From NCBI GenBank assembly GCA_016721725.1, contig JADKHN010000006.1, forward strand, positions 310,001 through 374,000: a stretch of DNA of 64,000 nt, read 5' to 3'. The stretch comes from Chitinophagaceae bacterium. GTDB lineage: Bacteria > Bacteroidota > Bacteroidia > Chitinophagales > Chitinophagaceae. Below the pieces are notes generated by a model that worked only from the letters and a program-made list of their open reading frames with translations, searched no databases and was not told the origin of the DNA. The position numbers and the translations under genes were made by a program. Below, in pieces: positions 42,631 to 50,036 of this stretch. The stretch's first letter is position 1. Each line of letters opens with the position of its first letter.

Positions 42631-42644
42631 ACGGCGGCGGAAAA

Positions 42645-42980
42645 TTAATTAGGCTGATGCTGAAAGCAATAACCATTTGCAATACTGGTCATGTGTTTAC
42701 AACGAGTTCCAGCCTTAGTGTATCCCTTACATTGAACAGTAATTCCCTCCCCTTGAGCTTTTCCCGAAGGACTGGCAGATAAACCATATACATTTTGTGG
42801 GTTGCAAATTTTACAGGGCTGTAATCCTGATTCTATGATTTTAGTTGTAGTAATTTCCTCAGAAACATTTTTAACCATCCTGCAGGTTGCCAAATGGTAT
42901 TTAGCACCTGAAGGTGTCTTATAAAAGGCCTGGGCCTTAACAGAAAAGGGCAATATCAGAAAGAAAAGAACCTTAAGCAT
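42645..42980 (-). CDS. Small secreted DUF5763-like Cys/His protein
   Basis: This is a 111-residue protein with a signal peptide (VLFFLILPFSVKAQ). Two small Cys-rich modules follow: YHLATCRMVKNVSEEITTTK to GLQPCKICNP, and CKGYTKAGTRCKHMTSIANG with the closing YCFQHQ. The second module matches the DUF5763 pattern C..xTKxGxxC....xGyCxxH and could bind zinc or another metal. The first has the Ada-like YHxxxC / CxxC arrangement. It is a small, secreted, presumably metal-binding protein of unknown role. The codon usage appears AT-rich like its neighbour on the left. Confidence 0.7.
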   Translation of the reverse strand: MLKVLFFLILPFSVKAQAFYKTPSGAKYHLATCRMVKNVSEEITTTKIIESGLQPCKICNPQNVYGLSASPSGKAQGEGITVQCKGYTKAGTRCKHMTSIANGYCFQHQPN

Positions 42981-43039
42981 ATATACATACTCAAGGATTA
43001 AAGATAGTGTTATATATTTCTATTTGCAATAAGGAACGT

Positions 43040-43063
43040 GCCGTTGGTCAGAGACCAGCGGCG
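43040..43063. repeat. Isolated REP-like palindrome
   Basis: GCCGTTGGTCAGAGACCAGC continues to GGC and has the same TGGTC/GACCA arms with an AGA loop as the RAYT-flanking palindromes. It stands 77 bp before the stop of hutU. No tail is attached. Confidence 0.75.
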
Positions 43064-43140
43064 GCGCTCACTGATTGTGGCTGTGACTTTCGGAATGAAT
43101 AAGAATACCTTTGACGGCGAAAAGTTCAGAACCTCTGCAA

Positions 43141-44859
43141 TTAAGCATCTTTCAGTTTATCAGCTAAGTTCAAATTGTTGGTTTTAGCGGTTTCAATAGC
43201 AATATCATACCCGGCGTCGGCATGCCGGATCACCCCCATTCCCGGATCATTGCGTAAAACCCGGCGCAGCCTGGCTTCCGCATCATCCGTCCCATCCGCC
43301 ACGATCACCATACCGGCGTGGATGGAATAGCCCATCCCTACCCCACCTCCGTGATGGAGTGAAACCCAGGATGCTCCCCCGGCTGTATTCACCAGGGCAT
43401 TCAAGATCGGCCAGTCGGCCACGGCATCGCTTCCGTCGAGCATGGATTCGGTTTCGCGGTTGGGCGATGCCACGGAGCCGGTATCCAGGTGATCGCGGCC
43501 AATGACGATCGGCGCTTTTACTTTTCCGCTGCGCACCAGTTCATTAAAAGCCAGTCCGGCTTTCTCGCGTTCCCCCTGTCCCAGCCAGCAAATGCGGGCG
43601 GGCAGTCCCTGGAAGGCGATCTTCTCCTTAGCCATTTTCATCCAGCGCAGCATGCCGGTATTTTCGGGGAATAGATGAGTGATGAGTTCGTCGGTCACCG
43701 CGATATCGGCGGGATCACCGCTTAATGCCGCCCAACGGAACGGACCCTTGCCTTCGCAGAACAAGGGACGGATATAGGCCGGAACAAAACCGGGAAAATC
43801 GAAGCAGCGGTTCCAGGAACCGGGATGTTGCACGTGGTGATCGGGATGCTTTTCCTCGTATTCCTTCGCCCGGGCGCGGATATTATTGCCATAATCAAAG
43901 GTAATGGCGCCCTTGTCCATCAGCCTGATCATCAGCTGTACGTGCAGGTGCATGCTCTCATAACTGCGGGCGATGTACTCATCGGGATTGGCTTCGCGGA
44001 GTACATTGGCTTCCGCGTTGCTGAGGGTATGCGGTACATACCCGATGAGCGGGTCGTGCGCGCTGGTCTGGTCGGTGAGGGTATCGGGGATCACGTCACG
44101 CTGGATCAGCCGGTCGAGCAGGTCGGTGGCATGGCAGACCACGCCGATGCTCCGGGGCTCTCCTTCCCGGCGGTAATGGATGGCCGCGTTGATGGCCTCG
44201 TCGATGCTGGTGTGTTTCTCGTCAAGGTAACGGGTCTCGATGCGTTTGTCGATGCGCCATTCCTCCACTTCGGCGATGAGGGCCACCCCTTCGTTCATGG
44301 TGATGGCCAGGGGCTGTGCGCCGCCCATGCCGCCGAGTCCGGCTGTAACGTTCATTGTTCCTTTCAGTGTGCCGTCGAAATGCTTGTTGGCGATGGCTGC
44401 ATAGGTCTCGTAAGTACCCTGCACGATCCCCTGGGAACCGATATAGATCCAGGATCCGGCGGTCATCTGTCCGTACATCATCAGTCCTTTCTTCTCCAGT
44501 TCGTCAAAATGTTTCCAGTTGGCCCAGTTGGGTACGAGCTGGCTGTTGCTGATGAGCACACGTGGGGCGTCCTTATGGGTCTTGAGTATGCCGACCGGCT
44601 TGCCACTCTGGATCAGCAGGGATTCATCGTTCTCCAGGATCTTCAGGGCCCTGATGATATTGTCTAGCGCCTCAAGGTTCCGGGCCGCCTTTCCCCTGCC
44701 GCCATAGACGATCAGGTCTTCAGGACGTTCCGCCACTTCGGGATCGAGGTTATTCAATAGCATGCGCAAAGCGGCTTCCTGGATCCAGCCCTTGCAGGAC
44801 AGCTGGTTACCGGTGGGGGTCTTGTATTTGACGGGGTCGTAGGTCTTTGTATCGATCAT
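43141..44859 (-). CDS. hutU: Urocanate hydratase
   Basis: This 572-residue enzyme converts urocanate to 4-imidazolone-5-propanoate in the cytoplasm, the second step of histidine breakdown. It carries the NAD-binding segment VTAGLGGMGGAQPLAITMNEG-type motif (GLGGMGGAQP), YGGRGKAARN near the N-terminus, GQMTAGSWIYIGSQGIVQGT, and a C-terminal LHHGGGVGMGYSIHAGMV. The length and motifs match the usual HutU. hutH is about 1.4 kb away on the same strand, but deoD on the opposite strand lies between, so the two are separately transcribed. The start matches the expected N-terminus. A candidate -7 element lies at 44930. Confidence 0.97.
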   Translation of the reverse strand: MIDTKTYDPVKYKTPTGNQLSCKGWIQEAALRMLLNNLDPEVAERPEDLIVYGGRGKAARNLEALDNIIRALKILENDESLLIQSGKPVGILKTHKDAPRVLISNSQLVPNWANWKHFDELEKKGLMMYGQMTAGSWIYIGSQGIVQGTYETYAAIANKHFDGTLKGTMNVTAGLGGMGGAQPLAITMNEGVALIAEVEEWRIDKRIETRYLDEKHTSIDEAINAAIHYRREGEPRSIGVVCHATDLLDRLIQRDVIPDTLTDQTSAHDPLIGYVPHTLSNAEANVLREANPDEYIARSYESMHLHVQLMIRLMDKGAITFDYGNNIRARAKEYEEKHPDHHVQHPGSWNRCFDFPGFVPAYIRPLFCEGKGPFRWAALSGDPADIAVTDELITHLFPENTGMLRWMKMAKEKIAFQGLPARICWLGQGEREKAGLAFNELVRSGKVKAPIVIGRDHLDTGSVASPNRETESMLDGSDAVADWPILNALVNTAGGASWVSLHHGGGVGMGYSIHAGMVIVADGTDDAEARLRRVLRNDPGMGVIRHADAGYDIAIETAKTNNLNLADKLKDA

Positions 44860-44929
44860 GGTTATTCATTTTTACCGTGGAGGCGCGGAGTTCTCTCTTC
44901 GTCTCCCCTCCTCAGCGGTTTTCTTTGAA

Positions 44930-44937
44930 CAAATTTA
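44930..44937 (-). promoter_or_regulatory. Candidate -7 element for hutU
   Basis: TAAATTTG on the minus strand matches the Bacteroidota -7 consensus TAnnTTTG. It lies about 70 bp before the hutU start. A -33 TTTG at the usual distance is not clear, so support is moderate. Confidence 0.4.
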
Positions 44938-45010
44938 GTCAAATTCATGCTATTGCCGCTGGTGGCAGATCGACATTGCTCAGTACGCCTGCGGCGGCTG
45001 GTTTTAGTTA

Positions 45011-45202
45011 TCCCACAAAGGAGTAGAAGGGCACAAAGGATAAAAGAAATGCAATTTTCTTTGTGCACTTTCATTGCTTTGCGGGAGAACCTGATTTTCT
45101 TGATGACAGGCATTATTAATCCCACAAAGGAGTAGAAGGGCACAAAGGAAAAAAGAAATGCAATTTTCTTTGTGCGCTTTCATTGCTTTGCGGGAGAACC
45201 TG
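45011..45202. repeat. Two tandem copies of a CACAAAG-type 109-bp repeat
   Basis: TCCCACAAAGGAGTAGAAGG starts at 45011 and again at 45120. Both units contain GCACAAAGGA, GAAATGCAATTTTCTTTGTG and CTTTCATTGCTTTGCGGGAG. Each unit is itself an imperfect palindrome (CCCACAAAG with CTTTGcGGG; CACAAAG with CTTTGTG). They lie in the 650-bp gap between hutU and deoD. Confidence 0.9.
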
Positions 45203-45382
45203 TTTTGTTCCTATACACTTCAGGTGAAACTCTCTTTAGGCAAATCTCAATCCTAACGTATTCACTTTAAAATTCCCTTCGACAAGCTCCCCGGCAAGTA
45301 TGCGGGGCAGGCAGGATGACATCTATTTTATAAGGTTTTCAACTGTATCAATACAGAGTATTATGTTTTAATTCTCTACTTT

Positions 45383-45471
45383 TCCTCCTTAGTTTTAGCG
45401 AAGGAGGAAACGACTTAAACCTCTTAAACGTTTTAAACGACTTAAACGTCTTAAACGACTTCAACCTCCCA
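45383..45471. repeat. Composite repeat: TCCTCC/GGAGGA hairpin plus 9-bp TTAAACnnn array
   Basis: TCCTCCTTAGTTTTAGCGAA followed by GGAGGA forms a 6-bp-stem hairpin. It is followed by consecutive 9-bp units TTAAACCTC, TTAAACGTT, TTAAACGAC, TTAAACGTC, TTAAACGAC. The same arrangement recurs at 52562-52630, and the array alone at 50001-50036. Confidence 0.85.
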
Positions 45472-45485
45472 AACCATCTTTATTC

Positions 45486-45493
45486 TACCTTTG
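45486..45493 (+). promoter_or_regulatory. Candidate -7 element for deoD
   Basis: TACCTTTG fits TAnnTTTG exactly, 18 bp before the deoD start codon. The 9-bp repeat array ends immediately upstream and overlaps where the -33 element should be. Confidence 0.45.
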
Positions 45494-45511
45494 TCCTAAA
45501 CAGAAACTACC

Positions 45512-46228
45512 ATGACCGCCCACATCAGCGCCCAACAAGGAGATATCGCCAGGATCGTACTGCTCGCCGGAGACCCGCTCCGTGCCAAACACATCGCCGA
45601 AAATATGTTGCAGGATGTGAAACTGGTCAGCAGTACCCGCAACGCGTTCTACTATACCGGTACCTACAAAGGTGTGGCCGTTACGATTGGCGCCAGCGGC
45701 ATGGGCTGCCCTTCCATCGGGATCTATTCCTACGAATTATATACGGAATATGAAGTGGACTGCATCATCCGCATCGGTACGGCAGGGGCCTATGATGTGA
45801 GTACAAAGCTTTATGAACTGATCAACGCCGACATGGCTTTCAGTGAATCCACCTATGCCCGTGAGGCTTTTGGATTCACCGAAGACCATCTCCTGCACCA
45901 GGGTCGCGCTTACCAGGTCATCAATGAAACCGCGGAGAAACTGAACCTGCCCGTCAGGGCGGCTTCCATCCATTCAAGCGATGTTTTTTACCGCAGTGCG
46001 GAAGGCATCCCTCCCCTCGCGGCGGACAACCATTGTGTTTGTGTGGAAATGGAAGCATTCGCCTTATTCGCCAACGCGAAATACCTCAATAAAATGGCGG
46101 CTACCATCCTGACGATCTCGGATGTGATCCCGACACGGGAAAAAATGTCGGCCGATCAACGGCAGAATTCGCTGGATACCATGACCCGGCTGGCTTTGGA
46201 ATCGGTGGTGGCGATCAGTGAAGCCTGA
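45512..46228 (+). CDS. deoD: Purine nucleoside phosphorylase, DeoD type
   Basis: This 238-residue enzyme reversibly phosphorolyses purine (deoxy)ribonucleosides. It has the hexameric (trimer-of-dimers) DeoD layout: MTAHISAQQGDIA (the His of the phosphate/ribose site), LLAGDPLRAKHIAE, GASGMGCPSIGIYSYEL, IIRIGTAGAY, and VEMEAFALFANA with the purine-ribose Glu, then TISDVIP with the catalytic Asp. It is cytoplasmic and full length. It lies between hutU and hutH in the opposite orientation, with only 10 bp separating its stop from that of hutH. The link to histidine breakdown is positional only. Confidence 0.95.
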   Translation: MTAHISAQQGDIARIVLLAGDPLRAKHIAENMLQDVKLVSSTRNAFYYTGTYKGVAVTIGASGMGCPSIGIYSYELYTEYEVDCIIRIGTAGAYDVSTKLYELINADMAFSESTYAREAFGFTEDHLLHQGRAYQVINETAEKLNLPVRAASIHSSDVFYRSAEGIPPLAADNHCVCVEMEAFALFANAKYLNKMAATILTISDVIPTREKMSADQRQNSLDTMTRLALESVVAISEA

Positions 46229-46238
46229 TCAAACCCGG

Positions 46239-47798
46239 TCAGCCAAAAGCCTCATATCCCCTGTTGAGATCGATGCCCTGCTGTGTGGCGTATTCATTCA
46301 CCGTTTTCACCAATGAAAAATCGCGGATGATCTGCGTGAGTTTATTGATATCGTCCGCAAAGATGCGGTCCTCATCGGCGAAGCCGACCAGTGTTCTTAC
46401 ATAATCATGCGCCGATTCCAGGATGGCGCTGCTCTTATGCGGAGCCCGGAATTCAATGGCCTGGCAGGCGCTCATCAGTTCAATGGCCAGGATGAATTCC
46501 AGGTTGTCCAGCACGCGGTTCAGCTTTCTTCCGCTGATGCTGCCCATGCTCACATGATCCTCCTGTCCCAATGAAGTGGGAATGCTGTCGGCGCTGGCCG
46601 GGAAGCAAAGCGTCTTGTTCTCCGTCACCAGGGCCGCCGTGGTATATTGCGGGATCATGAAGCCGCTGTTCAACCCAACATTATTCATCAATAACATGGG
46701 CAGTCCCCATTTACCTTCCAGTAACAAATAACAGCGCCGGTCGGATATGTTCCCGATCTCCGCCGCGGCAAAACAATTATAATCCAATGCCAGGGCCAGG
46801 AGCTGACCATGGAAATTCCCGCCGCTGATGGTATCGTCGGCGCCAAAGAGGATGGGATTATCGGTGACGGAATTCAGTTCGGTCTCGGTGAGTTCTTTCA
46901 GGTGCAGCCAGGCGTTACGGGAAGCGCCGTGGACCTGGGGCATGCAACGCAGACTGTAAGGATCCTGTACCCGGCCGCAATCGACATGACTTTGCATGAT
47001 GGCGGAGTTCTGCAGCAGGAGGCGTAAACGCTGGGCCACCAGCTGGGTTCCGGCATAAGGGCGAAGCCGGTGAAGCCTTTCATCGAAGGGAGCCGAGGTT
47101 CCGGTGAGCGCTTCGAGGCTCATGGCCCCGATGATATCGGCCGCGTCAAGACAATTCTGCATACGCTGGACGGCCTTGACGGCGAAGGAGAGGATGAACT
47201 GGGTCCCGTTGATGAGGGCCAGTCCTTCCTTGGGTCCCAGGGCAATGGGCTCCAGGCCCTCGGCTTTGAAAACTTCGTTTGTGGCTACCCGTTGCCCCCG
47301 GTAGAAACATTCTCCCAGTCCGATCAGGGGCAGGCACATATGCGAGAGCGGCGCGAGGTCGCCGCTGGCGCCCACGCTTCCTTTTTCCGGCACCACGGGG
47401 GTCACTTCGTGATCGATGTGCCAGATGAGGCGTTCGAGGGTAGCCAGTTGTACACCGGAGTACCCTTTGGCCAGGGCATGCACCTTGGTGATCATCATCA
47501 GCCGGGCCACTTCCACGGGTATGGGATCGCCCACGCCCACGCTATGGCTCTGCAGGATCTTATGCTGGAGGGTCACGGTATCCTCATCCGAGATCTTGGT
47601 ATTGGCCAGGATGCCGAAACCGGTATTGACGCCATAGACGGTCTTGTGGCTGGCGACGATCTGGCGGACATGGTCTGAAGAGTCATTGATCCGTTTCTTC
47701 GCTTCCGTATTGATGACTCCTTTGCAGGTTCCGTCGGCGATCGCCAGGGCGAGGCTGACCGTGAGCTGGTCGGTTCCGTAATTGAAAATGGCAGGCAT
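46239..47798 (-). CDS. hutH: Histidine ammonia-lyase
   Basis: This 519-residue enzyme deaminates histidine to urocanate. The prosthetic group MIO forms from A144-S145-G146 in GSVGASGDLAPLSH. Other family residues are YGVNTGFGILA near the N-terminus (catalytic Tyr) and QDHVSMGS in the C-terminal half. The active tetramer is cytoplasmic. With hutU it supplies the first two steps; hutI and hutG or an equivalent are not in this window. A candidate -7 element is at 47843, in the short region shared with prsW. Confidence 0.97.
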   Translation of the reverse strand: MPAIFNYGTDQLTVSLALAIADGTCKGVINTEAKKRINDSSDHVRQIVASHKTVYGVNTGFGILANTKISDEDTVTLQHKILQSHSVGVGDPIPVEVARLMMITKVHALAKGYSGVQLATLERLIWHIDHEVTPVVPEKGSVGASGDLAPLSHMCLPLIGLGECFYRGQRVATNEVFKAEGLEPIALGPKEGLALINGTQFILSFAVKAVQRMQNCLDAADIIGAMSLEALTGTSAPFDERLHRLRPYAGTQLVAQRLRLLLQNSAIMQSHVDCGRVQDPYSLRCMPQVHGASRNAWLHLKELTETELNSVTDNPILFGADDTISGGNFHGQLLALALDYNCFAAAEIGNISDRRCYLLLEGKWGLPMLLMNNVGLNSGFMIPQYTTAALVTENKTLCFPASADSIPTSLGQEDHVSMGSISGRKLNRVLDNLEFILAIELMSACQAIEFRAPHKSSAILESAHDYVRTLVGFADEDRIFADDINKLTQIIRDFSLVKTVNEYATQQGIDLNRGYEAFG

Positions 47799-47842
47799 GA
47801 GGGGCGATAATTGGGCTAATCGTTAAAAAAATATAACTTGGT

Positions 47843-47850
47843 CAAAAGTA
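47843..47850 (-). promoter_or_regulatory. Candidate -7 element for hutH
   Basis: TACTTTTG on the minus strand fits TAnnTTTG, about 45 bp before the hutH start. The 73-bp gap between hutH and prsW serves both divergent genes. Confidence 0.35.
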
Positions 47851-47871
47851 GCACAAAAACCGCTTTTGACT

Positions 47872-48570
47872 ATGGGATTATTAGCCCTTGCCATCGCACC
47901 CGGACTGGCCATCTGCCTGTTCATCCTGTATAAGGACAAATACAACCGGGAGCCCATCTGGATGCTCATCCTGGCCTTTGTGCTGGGCGTGCTGAGCGTC
48001 ATTCCCGCCATCCTGATACAGTTGGGTTATGGAGCCGATCTGGCCACCATTCAAAACGAAGGAACGATGTCGGTCGCTTTTTTTTCCTTCTGTGTGGTTG
48101 CCGCCAGCGAGGAAGCCAGCAAGTTCATCATGCTGCGGCTCTTCCTCTACCCCCGCAAACATTTTGATGATCCGTTCGACGGGATCGTGTACGCCGTCAT
48201 GGTGGGCATGGGATTCGCCACATTAGAGAATATCGGCTACGTATATGAACATGGGGTCGGTACGGGCATATTGCGGATGTTCCTCGCCGTGCCCGCCCAC
48301 GGCACTTTCGCGGTGATGATGGGCTATTTCACCGGCTTCGCCAAATTCAGGAACTCCGGAAAGATGGGCTATTTCCTGCTGGCCCTGCTGGTCCCCATAA
48401 TCCTGCACGGCTCTTATGATTTCTTCCTCTTCATCGGATCCGACAGCCTGCTGGCGCTCGGCGCCCTGGTTTCCTTCGGTATCGCCCTGTATGTATCATT
48501 CAGGGCCATCCGCAACAAACAAAAGATCTCGAGGTTGTATCATGAGCAGCAGGCTGCAGAAAGTCTTTAG
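47872..48570 (+). CDS. PrsW-family intramembrane metalloprotease
   Basis: This 232-residue integral membrane protein starts at the ATG at 47872 (a TTG 6 bp earlier is in frame). It has about seven hydrophobic helices and the motifs of the CAAX/PrsW superfamily: EEASK (E80, E81), FATLEN (E119), HGTF (H143) and HGSYDF (H179), all placed at predicted membrane segments. PrsW in Bacillus cleaves an anti-sigma factor; the substrate here is unknown. The gene is divergent from hutH with a 73-bp shared intergenic region, without evidence of functional linkage. Confidence 0.92.
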   Translation: MGLLALAIAPGLAICLFILYKDKYNREPIWMLILAFVLGVLSVIPAILIQLGYGADLATIQNEGTMSVAFFSFCVVAASEEASKFIMLRLFLYPRKHFDDPFDGIVYAVMVGMGFATLENIGYVYEHGVGTGILRMFLAVPAHGTFAVMMGYFTGFAKFRNSGKMGYFLLALLVPIILHGSYDFFLFIGSDSLLALGALVSFGIALYVSFRAIRNKQKISRLYHEQQAAESL

Positions 48571-48721
48571 TTAGTTTGTTAGTTTTTAGTTTGTTAGTTG
48601 TTCAAGCTGAAAATACATTGGCTTACAGCCCCCACTTTTTATCTGAAAAGGGTTATGGCTAAGCAAATATTTCTACTTCGGGCCATCTCATGAACTAACA
48701 TCTGATCAACAGAAAATGGGC

Positions 48722-48729
48722 TAGCTTTG
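48722..48729 (+). promoter_or_regulatory. Candidate -7 element for the YCF48-like gene
   Basis: TAGCTTTG fits TAnnTTTG exactly, 22 bp before the start codon at 48752. No clear -33 TTTG is seen at the usual spacing. Confidence 0.4.
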
Positions 48730-48751
48730 CGGAAAGAAATCCAACAAAAAT

Positions 48752-49753
48752 ATGAAGGAAATAAAACGACTCTTTTTTCTTGCGCTGTTATTGCTCAGCT
48801 TTGGTGCTGAGGCGCAAATGGTAAAACTATTAAGCCTGGGCAAGAAATTCTCCTTGCGCGGACTCAGCGTGGTGAACGACAAGACCGTCTGGGTCAGCGG
48901 CAGTTCCGGCACCGTTGGAATGACCACCGACGGCGGTGAGAACTGGAAATGGATGACCGTAAAGGGTTATGAGAAAACGGATTTCAGGGATATCGAGGCT
49001 TTCAATGACAATACGGCCATCATCATGGGGATCGATGTGCCGGCGAATATCCTCAAGACAACCGACGGCGGCGAGACCTGGAAACCCGTCTTCGTCAACA
49101 GCGCCAAGGGCATGTTCCTCGACGCCATGGAATTCTGGAACGAGAACAGCGGCATCGTGATCGGCGATCCCATCGACAATAAATTCTTCATCGCCCGGAC
49201 CTTCGACGGCGGCAATACCTGGCTACCGATCCCCGAACAGAATAAACCCGTGGCCGACAGCGGGGAAGCCTGCTTTGCATCCAGCGGCACCAATATACGG
49301 GCGTTGAACAAGCAAGAAGCCGTCTTCATCTCCGGCGGACTTCGAAGCCGTTTATTCATCCGGGATAAGAAGATCGACCTTCCGATCATCCAGGGCACCG
49401 AATCCACCGGGGCTAACTCGGTAGCGGTCAAGAGTTCAAAATACCTGATCGTGGTGGGCGGTGATTTCAACAAGAAAGACGCGACGGAAAAGAATTGTTT
49501 CATCACGTCCAACGGCGGCAAGTCCTTCTCCCCTCCCCAGACACCTCCCCACGGCTACCGAAGCTGCGTGGAATACCTGGGCGATTCCAAATGGATCAGC
49601 TGCGGCCTCAATGGCGTTGATTACAGTACGGACGATGGGAAAAACTGGAGCTGGATCGGCAAACAGGGTTTCCATGTGGTGAGAAAGGCAATGCACGGGA
49701 ATGCGGTCTATTTTGCCGGAGGTGAGGGACGTATCGGGAAGCTGGAATTCTAG
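48752..49753 (+). CDS. Secreted YCF48/BNR-type beta-propeller protein
   Basis: This is a 333-residue protein with a Sec signal (FFLALLLLSFGAEAQ). The rest consists of propeller repeats of the Asp-box type: TTDGGENWKWM, TTDGGETWKPV, TFDGGNTWLPI, SNGGKSFSP, STDDGKNWSWI, with repeated segments such as VVNDKTVWVSGSSGTV. It resembles YCF48-like domain proteins widespread in Bacteroidota, many of which are uncharacterised. It is followed by a 132-bp palindrome that may act as a transcript end. Confidence 0.85.
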   Translation: MKEIKRLFFLALLLLSFGAEAQMVKLLSLGKKFSLRGLSVVNDKTVWVSGSSGTVGMTTDGGENWKWMTVKGYEKTDFRDIEAFNDNTAIIMGIDVPANILKTTDGGETWKPVFVNSAKGMFLDAMEFWNENSGIVIGDPIDNKFFIARTFDGGNTWLPIPEQNKPVADSGEACFASSGTNIRALNKQEAVFISGGLRSRLFIRDKKIDLPIIQGTESTGANSVAVKSSKYLIVVGGDFNKKDATEKNCFITSNGGKSFSPPQTPPHGYRSCVEYLGDSKWISCGLNGVDYSTDDGKNWSWIGKQGFHVVRKAMHGNAVYFAGGEGRIGKLEF

Positions 49754-49789
49754 TTTATGGTTCCTTCAATTCGTTGTCCTTTGCTTTGT

Positions 49790-49921
49790 AACCACAGATT
49801 ACACAGATTCAAAACCACAGATGGCCACAGATTTTGATCTCTTTGAATTCGCAGTTACTGTCCTGAATCATATACCCTATTCTGTGGACTTCTGTGACAA
49901 AATCTGTGTAATCTGTGGTTA
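49790..49921. repeat. 132-bp palindromic element with perfect 20-bp ends
   Basis: The left arm AACCACAGATTACACAGATT at 49790-49809 is the perfect reverse complement of AATCTGTGTAATCTGTGGTT at 49901-49920. Inside, further CCACAGAT / ATCTGTGG-type words partly pair. No gene is inside. It lies 37 bp after the YCF48-like stop. Confidence 0.9.
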
Positions 49922-50000
49922 AAAAAAATATTTAATGTACTTAACATTCTCCGGTACGATAATCCTCAATTCCTGCTTCTTCTCATAGAACCCATCAACA

Positions 50001-50036
50001 TTAAACGACTTAAACCTCTTAAACGTCTTAAACCTT
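50001..50036. repeat. 9-bp TTAAACnnn array immediately after a stop codon
   Basis: Four units TTAAACGAC, TTAAACCTC, TTAAACGTC, TTAAACCTT stand directly beside the stop codon of the minus-strand lysyl-oxidase-like gene. It lacks the TCCTCC hairpin found with the other two arrays. Confidence 0.85.
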
